DNA of 64,000 nucleotides from positions 75,108 through 139,107 of the forward strand of contig CAVYPD010000048.1 of the NCBI GenBank assembly GCA_963770275.1, in the 5' to 3' direction. Of the stretch, positions 9,185 to 19,736 are shown piece after piece (position 1 is the stretch's first letter; every line of letters starts with the position of its first letter). The position numbers were made by a program, and so were the translations under genes. The notes under the pieces are model-generated. The model saw nothing but the letters and a program-made list of their open reading frames with translations, ran no database searches and had not been told where the DNA came from. Source of the stretch: Roseiarcus sp963770275 (lineage in GTDB: Bacteria; Pseudomonadota; Alphaproteobacteria; Rhizobiales; Beijerinckiaceae).

Positions 9185-9988
9185 GTGGAAACCAATCTCA
9201 AGGACAAGGTGGTCCTCATCACTGGGGCCGCTTCTGGCATCGGGCGGGCGACGGCGCTTGCCTTCGCGAAGCAGGGTAGCAGGCTGGCGCTCGTGGACTT
9301 CGACAAGGCCGAACTCGAAACGCTGTGCGCGGAAATCAAAGGGGAGGGCGCAGAGGCGACTTTCGGCCTCGGCGACCTTAGCACCGCCGATGGCGTGAAG
9401 AGCGGGATTTCCGCTGCGCTCGGAGGCAAGTTCGACGGGGTCGATGTTCTGTTCAACAATGTCGGATCCGGTTTCGTCCGCACTTTCGATCAGCTGACGG
9501 ACGAGGACTGGGAACAGACCCTTCAGCTCAACTTCATGAGCTATGTTCGCGCGACGCGACTGGTGCTGCCGGACATGCGCAAGCGCGGCGCTGGCGTCAT
9601 CGTTAACAACGCTTCGGATCTCGCCCGCCAGCCTGAGCCCGTCCCGACCGACTATTCCGTGTCGAAGGCGGCTGTGCTCGCTTTGACGAAGGGGCTTGCG
9701 CGTTCCGAAGGCCCCAACATTCGCGTGAACGCCGTGGCGCCTGGGCCGATCTGGACGCCCTTTTGGTCCAAGCCGGGAGGCTTCGCGGACACGATGGCGG
9801 CATTCCATAAGATGCCGCCGAAGGAAGCGGTCGAGCATGAGATGTCGCTGCGCCAACTGCCGTTGAAGCGGCTTGGACAGCCGGAGGAAGTCGCTAACGT
9901 CGTTGTCTTCCTTGCCTCTGACCTCGCGTCATTCGTGACCTCATCGGTTTGGGGCGTGGATGGCGGCTCGATTCGCAGCCTCATCTGA
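9185..9988 (+). CDS. SDR family oxidoreductase
   Basis: 267 aa intact short-chain dehydrogenase. Cofactor motif TGAASGIGRAT at residues 14-24, with an acidic residue at the end of beta-2 (LVDFDKA) pointing to NAD preference. NNVG is followed by the catalytic Ser in NNASD and the YSVSK pair. PGPIWTPF follows the active site. The insertion of about 20 residues near residue 200 (KPGGFADTMAAFHKMPPK) is longer than in minimal SDRs. GGGAGGAAAGC gives a strong ribosome binding site for the GTG at 9185. Follows the TIM-barrel gene, so it likely oxidises or reduces the same metabolite. Confidence 0.9.
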   Translation: METNLKDKVVLITGAASGIGRATALAFAKQGSRLALVDFDKAELETLCAEIKGEGAEATFGLGDLSTADGVKSGISAALGGKFDGVDVLFNNVGSGFVRTFDQLTDEDWEQTLQLNFMSYVRATRLVLPDMRKRGAGVIVNNASDLARQPEPVPTDYSVSKAAVLALTKGLARSEGPNIRVNAVAPGPIWTPFWSKPGGFADTMAAFHKMPPKEAVEHEMSLRQLPLKRLGQPEEVANVVVFLASDLASFVTSSVWGVDGGSIRSLI

Positions 9989-10055
9989 GCGATATTTTCC
10001 ACGCGCCGTCACCGGCCTCCGGTAAGCCGCGTAGAAATTGAAAAAGGTTGACGGG

Positions 10056-11124
10056 ATGAAAGCGCTTCGTTTCCACAACGCTCGTGATCTGAGGCTGGAC
10101 GATGTCTCGCCGCCGCTGGAACCGGTGGCAGACCAAGTGGTGTTGAAGGTCCTACAATGTGGAATCTGCGGCACCGATCTTCACGAGTATCTCGCCGGGC
10201 CGATTATGCTGCCCGTAAAACCTCATCCGGAGAACGGAGCCAAAATCCCAATCATCCTCGGGCACGAATTCTCGGCGATTGTAACGAGCGTCGGGCCTGC
10301 GGTGACCACAACGAAACCGGGGGATCGTGTTGCAATTCTTCCGCATCTGATGAAGTCCGGAGACTATTACGTTCGGCGCAACCTCGGCCAATTCAGCGCA
10401 ACGACTGGCCTGGTGGGTCTTGCCTGGCATTGGGGCGGAATGGGCGAATTTGCAGCCGTGCCGGAACAGAATGTCGTGAAGCTCCCTGACTCTGTAAGCG
10501 ACGAACAGGGCGCGCTGCTCGAACCCTCCGCTGTCGCGGTGAACGCCATTGACGCTGCCGGAGTTGTCGTGGGCGGCACGGTTCTCATTACGGGTGCCGG
10601 GCCGATTGGCGCGTTGGTCGCGCTTGCTGCGCGCGCCGCCGGGGCTTCAAAGATCTTTGTGTATGAGCCCAACGCAAGCCGACGAGCGCGCCTCGCAGAA
10701 TTCGATGGAGTGTCGGTTTACGGAGGATCGTCCGGCTGATTTGGTGAAGACGATCCAGGACCAGACGGATTGCCGGGTTGGCGTTGACGCCTCTATAGAA
10801 TGCGCAGGCCATCAAGGAGCGCTCGACCTTTGCGTCGAAGCAACGAGGCGCACCGGCACCATTGCTCAAGTCGGCCTATTCGTTGATCGTCCGAAGATCG
10901 ATATGTTCAAGATGTGCGAGAAGGGATTGAACCTCGTCGGATGCTGGGGGAACGCCATTACGCTAGGCCCTCGTCTGGTCGCGATGATCGCAAGCGGACG
11001 ATTTCCTGTCGAAAAGGTCATTACGGGACGCGTTTCGCTCAGGAACGCGGTGAGCGACGGGTTTGAGGCGCTCACTGGGAAAGACAACGATCATCTGAAG
11101 ATCCTCATCAAGGTGGCCGCCTAG
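10056..11124 (+). CDS. Zn-type alcohol/polyol dehydrogenase (MDR family), frameshifted
   Basis: Medium-chain dehydrogenase of the butanediol/sorbitol dehydrogenase type. Catalytic zinc ligands are visible: Cys in CGICGTDLHEY, His-Glu in ILGHEFS and Glu in LLEPSAVAV. The Rossmann motif is ITGAGPIGALVAL. The usual four-Cys structural-zinc loop is absent; the segment after GDRVAILPH has no Cys cluster. The frame breaks near 10715, and the C-terminal part (VGVDASIECAGHQGALD, VEKVITGRVSL) reads in another frame to 11124. Corrected length is about 355 aa. ATG at 10056 gives the family-typical MKALRF start. Third gene of the 8300 operon. Confidence 0.86.
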
Positions 11125-11201
11125 ACGGCGGCTTCGCGTGTAAAGGGCAGGCTTTACTTTCATCACCGCCGCCAGTCCGTCTTCACGGCGACCGGTTGGC
11201 C

Positions 11202-12865
11202 TCAGCGGCGGGCATCCTCCAGAACGAGCGCCGCGCCCTTCTCGCCGATCATGATCGCGGCGGCGTTGGTGTTTCCCGTAACAATTCTCGGCATGATCGA
11301 GGCGTCGATCACCCTGAGGTCCTCAATGCCGATCACGCGCAGCCGAGGGTCGACCACCGCGTCGGCTCCAATCCCCATCTTGCACGTACCGACCGGATGC
11401 AGGAGCGAAAGCCCCGCTTCGCGGCAATAGGCCATCATCTGTTCGTCAGTGCAGACATCAGGGCCAGGCGCGATCTCGGTTTCGACGCAGTCTGACATAG
11501 GCGCGGTCTGCGAGATTTTCCGGGCAAATTTCAGGCCAGCGACAGCCGCCCGCCTATCGGCCTCCGAGGCAAAGAAGTTGAACAGAATCTCGGGAGGATC
11601 GTCGGGGTTCGCGCTTTTCACTCGAACGTGTCCCCGACAGTCCGGGCGCATGTGCTCGGCCAGGATCGTAAATCCGGAGAAGGGAAACGGCGTCAAATCT
11701 TCCTTTGTGCACCAGGCCATGAAGGTCACCATCATGTCGGGAGTCGGGATGTCGGGTGAGCTATGGATGAAAGTGTTCGAATAATTCCCGTTGTCGGCGA
11801 AGGGTCCGGTGCGGAACAAGAGATAGCGAAGAAGCTGCACGCCCCCCTTAAGGGGGTTGTTGTGCAGGTCGTTAACGGTGGTCTTGCAGCGCGACCGGCA
11901 TTGCAGGCCGATCCCGAAATGATCCTGAAGGTTTTCCCCCACGCCGCTCAGTTCGTGCGCGACCTCGATCCCGTGCGCCTTGAGGACGCTCGCCGGCCCG
12001 ATTCCGGAGAGCTGAAGCACTGCGGCGAATTGAACGTTCCACCGCACAGGATCACCTCGCCGCGCGCGTGCGCCTCCCGCCGGCCGGACCTGTCTCGCCA
12101 GACCACCCCGGCCGCCCGCTTTCCTTGGAGCACGATTCTCTCGACCATCGCACGCAAAACGACATTGACGTTCTGCTTCGCAGTTCCCTGGAGATATCCA
12201 GAGGCCGTCGTCCATCGGCGGCCCTTTCGCGTCGTGGTCTGGACGTAGCCGGTGCCGAGTTGTGTGGCGCCGTTGAAATCTGGATTGCGCGGCACTCCGA
12301 GTCTTTCGGACGCGCTATGAAACGCCTCGCCGAGCGCGTGCCCAGACGGAAGGTCCGAGACCGACACGGGCCCTCCGACGCCGTGATAGGCGTCCGGCCC
12401 GCGCTCCTGGTCTTCGCATGATTTGAAATAGGGCAGTACGCCGTCCCAACCCCAGCCGACACAACCCTGGGCCGCCCAATTGTCGAAGTCCTGCGCTTGG
12501 CCGCGCATGTAAATCATACCGTTGATCGCTGCTGTGCCCCCGAGGACTTTTCCCCGCGGCTGAAAGAGCCTTCGATTGTTGAGGTGTGGTTCGGGCTCGC
12601 TCGTGTAACACCAGTTGATGCTTGGATTGGCGTACAGCTTCGCGTAGCCGAGCGGGATGTGGATCCATGGGCTCCGCGCCGGTCCGCCCGCCTCCAGCAG
12701 CAAGACCGACTTCTTCGCCGCACCGAGCCGCCCCGCGACTGCGCAGCCGGCCGAGCCTGCGCCGATCACAATGTAATCATACGATTGGACGGGCTCCGCC
12801 ACGATCCTTGCTCTGACCTGTTCGTCAATTTCCGCGCAGGCTTGCACGAACCGCGCGTCCGCCAA
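11202..12865 (-). CDS. GMC family FAD-dependent oxidoreductase, frameshifted
   Basis: Choline/alcohol dehydrogenase-like flavoprotein. The N-terminal FAD-binding motif YIVIGAGSAGCAVAGRL and the GGTAAINGMIYMRG signature are intact. The second GMC signature is split: FNSPQ reads in one frame and VLQLSGIGP in the next, restored by one missing G near 12025. The C-terminal catalytic region LLHPVGTCKMG and PRIVTGNTNAAAI is present. Corrected length is about 554 aa. The start is a TTG at 12865 without a strong ribosome binding site, so the true start is uncertain. Divergent from the binding-protein gene at 13143; the shared 277-nt region contains the inverted repeat TGTC-N7-GACA (12876-12890). Confidence 0.87.
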
Positions 12866-13142
12866 ATTCCAGAGGTGTCAATTTTGGACAGTTCCCCTAC
12901 AAGCGCCTCGCTCCGCCGAACTTCAGCGGCGCCGGACAGTCGAAACTCAATGAAATATCCGTTTTGAACATCATTTCGCGTGTCTTCGGCCCGGGTTTGC
13001 GGCCAGAGTTTATAACGGCGTCGACGATTTGCGGCGACCTGCTGACAGCAAAGCGCAGTCCAACAATCCAGGGCTGCCTTTCCGCTCAGAATAATTTGTG
13101 GACCTTCGCCCGGGAGGCGGAGGCGCGATGTGGAGGAAACAA

Positions 13143-14234
13143 ATGACGGATTCACGGAACGGAAATCGTGCCGCTGCCCTTGCGGGCAAAGTCGCGACCA
13201 TGGCTGCGGCTCTGGCGCTTACACTGGGCCTCACTGGCACCAGCGCGTTCGCTGAAAGCGCTGGAAAGATCGTGGTCTTCATGCCGCCAGGCACGGACAA
13301 CTACCTTGCGCAATGGCAGGTCGGCGCCAAGGCCAAGGCCAAGGATCTCGGATACGACATCAAGATCATCGAATCGAGCCGCGACCAAGCCGAGCAGGAT
13401 TCGCAGGTCCAACAGGAGCTGGCTTCCGGCGAGGACGTGGCTGGCTTCATCTGGTGGCCCTACGTCAATGCGGCGGGCACTGGATCGTTGCGCACGCTTT
13501 CGCAGACGGGCAAGCCGGTTATCTTCACCAACCAGTATCCAATCGAGGGCACCGAGAAGTTCTGGACGGCCTACGCCGGCGTTGATGACTTCCTGAATGC
13601 CAAAACAGCTGCGCAAATGTTGCTTGACGCTTGCGCCAAGTCGACGACCGTCAAATGCGGCAAGGGCATGATCTTCACCTTCCCCGCGGGCTATTCCGCC
13701 GGTGCCGACCGCGCAAAGGCCTTCACAGAGGCGGTTAAGGGGAAGCTTGAAGTTATCCAGCAAGAGCCTGCCGGCTTCATGTCGCAAGAGGGCTATAAAG
13801 TCGGCTCGCAGCTGATCCCGCCGAAAAAGGACGAGATCACCTGGGTCTACACGGAGAGCGACAGCGTCGGCGCCGGCGTGATCCAGGCGCTCAAGGAAGC
13901 CGGAAAGACTCCTGGCAAAGACGTTCTCGTCGTGGGCGGCACCTGCCATGGCGACACATCGGACCTCCTGTCGGGAAGTCTCGTTGGAACTGGGATTCAG
14001 GCCGCTTTTCTCGAAGGCTGGCAATCGGTCCAGACGCTGCACAAGTACTTGAAGACCGGCAAGGTGAACGACGGCAAGCTCTATCTCACTGCTGAAGCGG
14101 AAACGAAGCCCTCGGATGACGGCGCGCCATCGCGCTTCAACTTCATCCCGAATCCTGCGGTCGGCAACACCCAGGCGGATCTCGACAAGTTTAGGCTTTG
14201 GGGATGGACTTTCAAGGAGCTGTGCAACTACTGA
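13143..14234 (+). CDS. Sugar ABC transporter substrate-binding protein (periplasmic, CUT2)
   Basis: 363 aa. A signal peptide is clear: basic N-terminus, hydrophobic core TMAAALALTLGLTG and cleavage near SAFAES. The mature protein follows the periplasmic binding protein type-1 pattern (PPGTDNYLAQWQVGAKAKA, then GTCHGDTSDLL near the hinge). ATG at 13143 is chosen because GGAGGAAAC lies 7 nt upstream; the extra residues read from 13098 are not needed. It leads an operon with an ATPase and two permeases. Ligand unknown. Confidence 0.92.
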   Translation: MTDSRNGNRAAALAGKVATMAAALALTLGLTGTSAFAESAGKIVVFMPPGTDNYLAQWQVGAKAKAKDLGYDIKIIESSRDQAEQDSQVQQELASGEDVAGFIWWPYVNAAGTGSLRTLSQTGKPVIFTNQYPIEGTEKFWTAYAGVDDFLNAKTAAQMLLDACAKSTTVKCGKGMIFTFPAGYSAGADRAKAFTEAVKGKLEVIQQEPAGFMSQEGYKVGSQLIPPKKDEITWVYTESDSVGAGVIQALKEAGKTPGKDVLVVGGTCHGDTSDLLSGSLVGTGIQAAFLEGWQSVQTLHKYLKTGKVNDGKLYLTAEAETKPSDDGAPSRFNFIPNPAVGNTQADLDKFRLWGWTFKELCNY

Positions 14235-14317
14235 CCGACCGAGACTGGACGCCTTTCCCTGGCGCGCTTCGTTGCGCGGCAGGGAGAGGCCCGAGCTGCT
14301 CCTGAGGAGGCCATTGG

Positions 14318-15839
14318 GTGGACGACGATCCGCTGGTGCTACGGGTATCGGGTCTGACCAAAAGCTACGGGTCCGTTGCGGCGCTGAAGGGCGTCGAGTT
14401 TGCCCTCCGCCGAGGCGAAGTCATGGCGCTGCTCGGCGAGAATGGCGCGGGCAAGAGCACCCTCGTGAAGATTCTTGCCGGCCTCGAGCACGCCGACGCG
14501 GGCCAGATCGAGATCGGCGGCCGACCGGCGCGTCTGCGGAACCCGTCGCAATCTCTGCAAGCCGGCGTCGCCTACGTCACCCAGGAGCTCAGCATCATCT
14601 CCGCGCTGTCCGTCGCCGAGAATATCTGCCTGGGCGGCCGATCGCAGAATCCGATTTGGACCGCCTCAACCCTCGCGCAACGCGTCAAACCCTATCTGGA
14701 GCTCGTCGGATTGGGCGACGTCGATCCGGCGACAACCGCCGGGAAGCTGTCTGTCGCTCAGCGGCAGTTGGTGGAGATCGCGCGGCTGCTTTCCCGCAAT
14801 GCACAGATTCTCGATTCTCGACGAACCCACTGCGGCATTGTCCGATGTCGAAATTGAGAAAGTCACGTCCGTTGTGACCAAGCTGGCGAAGGAAGGGCGT
14901 TCGATCATTTACGTCACGCATCGGCTGGGCGAGGTTTTCGAGATCGGAGACCGGGTGACGATCTTTCGTAACGGGGTCAGTTTCGAGCCGATCGCCGTAA
15001 AGGGCCTTAGCGTTGACACGCTGATTGAGCGGCTCCTAGGGCGGCGGCTTGAACAGATGTTCCCAGCGCGCGCGAGCAAGTTTGGCGAGGTGGTCTTGTC
15101 CACCCACGACCTTATCGCTCCAGGCCTGTCCCGTCCCGTCTCGCTGGAATTGCGAGCAGGGGAAATTCTTGGGCTTGCCGGACAACTCGGCAGCGGCGCC
15201 AACGCCATTGTTCGCGCAGTGGCTGGCGTCGCTCCGCCCACGGCCGGATCGATTCGCCTTCGCGGCCGGCAACTGAACCCTCGTGATATGCGGGACGCCA
15301 TACGCAGCGGCATCGCCTATTGTTCGGACGACAGAAAACGCGACGGCATCTTTGCTGTCCGCAAGTTGACCGAGAATCTCACGGCGCCGTCGATCGACAA
15401 GATCACGGTTGGGGGGCTCATAAATAGGCGACGCGAAAGCGAGATGTCGCGGCGCCTCGCGGAGTTCTTCGAAATCAACCTTTCGCGGCTCGGCAGCCAG
15501 GCCGGTAAGCTCTCGGGCGGAAATCAGCAGAAAGTCGCTCTCGGCAAATGGTTAGGCATCGAACCGTCAATCCTGCTGGTCGAGGAACCGACGCGCGGCG
15601 TCGACGTGGGCGCTCGGGCGGAAATCTATCGCCATCTTCGCAAGCTCGCCGACCAGGGACTGGCGATCATCTTCGCTTCCTCTGACAACCAAGAGGTGCT
15701 TGGGCTCGCCGACACCGTGGCCACTTTCTTTCGCGGGCAAATCGTTCGCGTGTCGCCAGCGACCGAGATGGAGCATAGCAGTCTGTTGCGCGACGTCACT
15801 CATCCGGAAACCCTCGCCGCAGGGAGGGAGGCTGCGTGA
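14318..15839 (+). CDS. CUT2-family sugar ABC transporter ATP-binding protein, frameshifted
   Basis: Dual-domain ATPase. The first domain has Walker A GENGAGKST and signature LSVAQRQLVEIAR. Its Walker B is interrupted: the text around 14810-14825 should read QILILDEPTAAL but carries one extra base, so the frame changes there. The second domain has LSGGNQQKVALGKW and LLVEEPTRGVDVG (Glu in place of the usual first Asp) and runs to 15839. Corrected length about 506 aa. GTG at 14318 has GAGGAGG about 9 nt upstream. The stop overlaps the permease start at 15836 (GTGA). Confidence 0.9.
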
Positions 15840-16831
15840 TCGCCGGTTTGCTTGGGCGCTTTGCGTCGGCCGGCGGAACGGCGACAGAGGCGGAGGCGTC
15901 CTCGCGCCGCCGCCTCGCACTCATGTTCATGGGTGTTGGGATTGTCGCGTTGCTGGTGATCGGAGGCCTCACCACGCCGAGCTTTCTGACGCTTGAGAAT
16001 CTGCTGGTGGTGATCCGCGCTGCGTCGATCACCGGCATCATTGCGATCGGGATGTCCTACATCACGATTTCCGGCAATCTCTTTGCGCTTTCCGCCGAGG
16101 AACTTGCGATCCTTGCGGCGTGCGTTTTCGCGTTCCTGATGCGAGATGACTACGGACTGGCCGTCAGCCTGATCGTCACCCTCATTTTCGCCGCGGGGAG
16201 CGGCGCCATTCAGGGTGGCGTCATCTCGTTGGGCGGGGACCCGATCATCACGACGCTGGCGTTTGGCGCGTTGTTTCGCGGTATCGCCTCGCTGGTCAGC
16301 GACAACAAGAACATCCTGCTCGGCACCAAGGCGGCCGAGTGGCTCGGAACCGGGCGTCCGCTCGGCGTTCCGACGCAAAGCTGGGCCTTCGTCATTTTGA
16401 CGCTGGTGGCGTGGTTCGTTCTGCAGAGAACTCGGTTCGGAAGGCAATTGCTTCTGATCGGCGCCAACCGAGCCGCCGCTAGAGCGTCTGGCCTTCGGGT
16501 CGGGCAGGCGTCCATCGTTGCGATGACCTTGTTCGGCGTCTGTTGCGGCATGGCGGGAATCTCGGCTGCCGCCCAGTTCGGTCTTGCGGTCGCAAACCTG
16601 TTCTCGGGTTTGACGATCGACGTCGTCGCCGCCGTCCTGGTGGGCGGCATTTCTCTGAAAGGAGGGCAGGGCTCGCCGGTCCAGGCCGCTCTTGGCGCGG
16701 TCTTCATCGCATTGCTCCAGAATTTCATGCTCCTGCATTCCTTCACGACGGGATGGCGCATGTTCGTGATTGGCTCGTTGGTGGCTATCGCCACGATCGG
16801 CTTTCATCTCTTGCAGAAGAGGCAGGCATGA
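15836..16831 (+). CDS. CUT2-family sugar ABC transporter permease
   Basis: 331 aa intact permease with about eight to ten membrane segments. The conserved early motif reads MSYITISGNLFALS, so the usual G-I/F-DLS signature is altered (SGNLFALS). The C-terminal loop VLVGGISLKGGQGSPVQA is standard. It overlaps the ATPase stop and the next permease start by 4 nt each, so all three are translationally coupled. The two adjacent permeases differ in sequence, suggesting a heterodimeric pore. Confidence 0.91.
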   Translation: MIAGLLGRFASAGGTATEAEASSRRRLALMFMGVGIVALLVIGGLTTPSFLTLENLLVVIRAASITGIIAIGMSYITISGNLFALSAEELAILAACVFAFLMRDDYGLAVSLIVTLIFAAGSGAIQGGVISLGGDPIITTLAFGALFRGIASLVSDNKNILLGTKAAEWLGTGRPLGVPTQSWAFVILTLVAWFVLQRTRFGRQLLLIGANRAAARASGLRVGQASIVAMTLFGVCCGMAGISAAAQFGLAVANLFSGLTIDVVAAVLVGGISLKGGQGSPVQAALGAVFIALLQNFMLLHSFTTGWRMFVIGSLVAIATIGFHLLQKRQA

Positions 16832-17814
16832 ACTCGCGGGAGACCTTCACCGATCTCGCGGTTCGTGCGGCCTTGATGGTTGCTGTTTACGTCGTCTTCG
16901 CCGCCATGTTGCCGTCCTACCACACGGTCAGAGGCGCGGCGGCGTTGCTGGACGGCGGAGTCCTCATTGGGCTCACGGCGCTCGGAATCGGCATTACGAT
17001 GATCGCGGGAGAGTTCGACCTGTCCGTGGGGTCGCTTGCTGCGGTTATCGGCGTACTCACAGTCAACCTGATCATCGCCGGAATGAGCGTCATTCCCGCC
17101 ATTGCGATCGCGGTCGCCGCGGCTTGCGTCTTTGGCGCGCTCCAGGGGTTTGTCATCGCGGTCACCGGGATCAACTCGCTGGTCTTCACGATCGGCACGC
17201 TGATCGGCCTGAGAGGGTTTGCGATGATCATCAGCAACGAAAACAGCGTGACCATCCCGATCCCGCGGTTGGGCGAGACGGACTTCCTCGCCCAGCGAGT
17301 GCTTGGGCTGCTGTCGCCGCTCAGCATCCTGATGTTCATTGTCTTCTTCATCGCGCACCTCTTTCTTCGCTACACCGTCTGGGGGCGCGAGATCTTCGCG
17401 ACCGGCGGGGGCCGAGCGGAGGCTCGAGCGGCCGGTGTGTCCATCATCCGTCCCATGGTGATTTCATTCGCGCTTTCCGGGACGCTGGCCGGTCTTGCCG
17501 GAGCCGTTTCGTCGGTTCGACTCGGCAGCGCGACGCCGCTGGGATTTGACACGCTTCTGCTCTCGGCGGTCACCGCCTGTCTCATCGGCGGCATCGCGTT
17601 GGAGGGAGGAAAGGGCACCGTTCTCGGCATCCTCATCGGTCTCTTCACAATGCGGTTCCTCGTCGGCGGCGTTGCGAGCCTCGGCGCCCCCTATTGGCTG
17701 CAAAGCCTCGCGATCGGCGCGCTGTTGATCTTCGTCCTTATCGTTCAACTAAGCGCAACGCTCATTCGAGATCGCGCGAGGGGGCCGGCGTTGCTTGAGC
17801 TCTCTCCGCCATGA
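16828..17814 (+). CDS. CUT2-family sugar ABC transporter permease
   Basis: 328 aa intact. ATG at 16828 overlaps the previous stop as ATGA. The signature ITMIAGEFDLSVGSLAAV is near residue 60, and CLIGGIALEGGKGTVLG sits in the conserved C-terminal loop. Last gene of the 13143 transporter operon; a 139-nt gap follows before the VOC gene. The longer upstream reading frame in the same phase overlaps the first permease and is not used. Confidence 0.92.
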   Translation: MNSRETFTDLAVRAALMVAVYVVFAAMLPSYHTVRGAAALLDGGVLIGLTALGIGITMIAGEFDLSVGSLAAVIGVLTVNLIIAGMSVIPAIAIAVAAACVFGALQGFVIAVTGINSLVFTIGTLIGLRGFAMIISNENSVTIPIPRLGETDFLAQRVLGLLSPLSILMFIVFFIAHLFLRYTVWGREIFATGGGRAEARAAGVSIIRPMVISFALSGTLAGLAGAVSSVRLGSATPLGFDTLLLSAVTACLIGGIALEGGKGTVLGILIGLFTMRFLVGGVASLGAPYWLQSLAIGALLIFVLIVQLSATLIRDRARGPALLELSPP

Positions 17815-17953
17815 GGTCTCTGCCCCGCACCCGCCGGATAGTTTCCCGGAGGCTCGTGCGCGCCCGACATCGCGAGTTGGAGCGGAAATTCGTTTTGCCA
17901 AGCCTAGCGTCCAGCGATAGGTCTTTGCCGTCGGATTCGGTCACGGAGAAAAG

Positions 17954-18578
17954 ATGATACGCGGCATTCACCACACGTCGATATCGACACAGGACTTCGA
18001 GCGCTTGGTTGCGTTCTACCGGGACGTCGTCGCGCTCGAACTCATCGCGTCTTATGGCTGGGATCGTACGTCGCCTGACGCGGACAAACCTCGACAAGAT
18101 CGTGGGCCTCAAGGGATCATCCACTCAATCCGCCCTGTTTCGCGTCGGCAACACCCACCTCGAGATTTTCCGGTATGTAACGCCGGCAGGAAAAGATCCG
18201 ATCGCCAATCGTCCCGCATGCGACGCGGGACTGACGCATGTCGCCTTCGACGTGATCGACATTTTTGCCGAGTACGAGCGGCTCAAGAAGGCGGGAGTTC
18301 CGTTTCACACGGAGCCTCAGACCGTCGGCCTCTTCCGCTCGACTTACGGCCGTGACCCGGATGGAAACATTTTCGAGCTTCAGGAGGTCCTGGACCCGCG
18401 CCATCCGGTCGCGCTGGAGAACCTTCTTCCGGACCTTGGAGAAATAGAGCACGCACAAGCGCGCCTGCGTGACGGTTCGGAGTTCAGCTGTCCAGCGCTC
18501 GAAGTGGGTTCGCCAGGTCTAGCCGGGTCTGCGAACGCAGACTTCTCGCTTGATCCACACGTCGAAACGCGCGGGTGA
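17954..18578 (+). CDS. VOC (glyoxalase/bleomycin resistance) family protein, frameshifted
   Basis: Vicinal-oxygen-chelate fold: N-terminal HHTSISTQDFERLVAFYRD with the first metal His, LTHVAFDVIDIFAEYERL in the middle with the second His, and a C-terminal DPDGNIFELQEV with the metal Glu. The first about 45 residues are in one frame from ATG 17954; the rest reads in another, with the switch near 18090. Corrected length is about 208 aa, longer than minimal VOC proteins because of a C-terminal tail after the last beta strand. Role unknown; it sits between a transporter operon and a dehydrogenase. Confidence 0.8.
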
Positions 18579-18663
18579 TGGCTCGGGCGACATGAGCGCA
18601 CGGATGGTGAGGCCCGCGTCGATAACAGCTCCGAATCGAAGGCATCGATGGAAAGGAATAGCG

Positions 18664-19629
18664 ATGAAGATTGGATGGGTCGGAATTGGCCGCATGGGCC
18701 TGCCCATGGTGAATCGGCTGCTGGATGCAAACTATCAGCTGACGGTATGGAACCGCACGCGCGAGAAGGCTGCTCCGCTGGCTCAACGAGGCGTGACGAT
18801 CGTCGACAAGATCGCCGACCTGCGGGACGCGGACGCGGTCTTTACCATGCTCTCCACCGGCAAGGACCTGCTCGCGGTCTGCTTCGACGAGAAGGGGCTC
18901 GCGCCGAAGAGCGCTTCGAAGCGGCCTCAGATCGTCGTCGACTGCTCGACCATTGGTCTCGAGGAGTCACGGGACATTCGGGCGAAGCTGGCTGAGGTTG
19001 GCGTCGACTATCTGGCGGCGCCCGTGAGTGGCAATCCGAAATGCGTCTTGACGGGACGGTTGTCCAGCGTGGTGTCCGGCTCCGCGGATGCTTTCGAGAA
19101 GGTGAGGCCGGTGATCGAGACCTATGCCGCGAGCGGCGTCTCCTACGTCGGAGAAGGCGAGCTCGCGCGGATCTGCAAAGTCGCTCATAACGTTCTGCTC
19201 GGCGCCACGCTCGCCAACCTGATCGAGGTGACCTTGATGGCGCAGAAGGCGGGCGTGCCGCGCCATGCCTTCCTCAAGTTCATCAACAGCAGCGTCATGG
19301 GTTCAGTGTTCTCGCGCTACAAGTCGCCCGCGCTCGTCAATCTAGACTGGACGACCACGCTCACTCCCGACCTGATGCTCAAGGACCTGGATCTCGGTCT
19401 CGAATCGGCCCGCAAGCTCGCGGTGGCGGCTCCAATCACTGCCGCCGTTCGGGAGGTCTTTCAGGCCCATATCAGCGCCGTGAGTGTGACGCCTGGCGCG
19501 GAGAAACTCGCAAGATCCGACTTCGCCGCCCTGTTCGAGACCTCCGCGCGGGCCGCCGGCGTCATTCCAGAGCCGGAGAACGTGGCGGTGCCAAGCGGGC
19601 TCGAAGATGCAGCGCAGGGGAAGGCCTGA
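18664..19629 (+). CDS. NAD(P)-dependent oxidoreductase, 3-hydroxyisobutyrate dehydrogenase family
   Basis: 321 aa beta-hydroxyacid dehydrogenase. N-terminal Rossmann motif VGIGRMGLPMVNRLL, substrate-binding DCSTIGLEES and APVSGNPKC, and the catalytic Lys region CKVAHNVLLGATL are seen. Such enzymes oxidise 3-hydroxyacids such as hydroxyisobutyrate, tartronate or threonate. ATG at 18664 is preferred because GGAAAGGA lies about 10 nt upstream; the in-frame extension to 18550 overlaps the VOC tail. Ends before a strong bidirectional terminator. Confidence 0.9.
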   Translation: MKIGWVGIGRMGLPMVNRLLDANYQLTVWNRTREKAAPLAQRGVTIVDKIADLRDADAVFTMLSTGKDLLAVCFDEKGLAPKSASKRPQIVVDCSTIGLEESRDIRAKLAEVGVDYLAAPVSGNPKCVLTGRLSSVVSGSADAFEKVRPVIETYAASGVSYVGEGELARICKVAHNVLLGATLANLIEVTLMAQKAGVPRHAFLKFINSSVMGSVFSRYKSPALVNLDWTTTLTPDLMLKDLDLGLESARKLAVAAPITAAVREVFQAHISAVSVTPGAEKLARSDFAALFETSARAAGVIPEPENVAVPSGLEDAAQGKA

Positions 19630-19690
19630 CGGGCGCGGTTCTCGGGAAAGAGACTCAAGGATCCGTGCAGCGAGGTGACGCTTTGCGCCG

Positions 19691-19725
19691 CGCCGGCGCC
19701 CTTTCGTCCACAAAGGGCGCCGGCG
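19691..19725. terminator. Bidirectional terminator-like hairpin
   Basis: A perfect 14-bp stem (19691-19704 with 19712-19725) and a 7-nt loop lie between two convergent genes. The stem ends in CTTT on one side and AAAG on the other, so it can act on both strands. Confidence 0.7.
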
Positions 19726-19736
19726 GCGCGAGGTCG

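Noticed and set aside
11140..11160. GTAAAG/CTTTAC hairpin followed by TTT after the alcohol dehydrogenase
   Set aside because: Only 6 bp with low GC; possible weak terminator, but not strong enough to list as a feature.
15800..16807. Minus-strand ORF of 335 codons
   Set aside because: Antisense of an intact ABC permease; highly charged composition without motifs.
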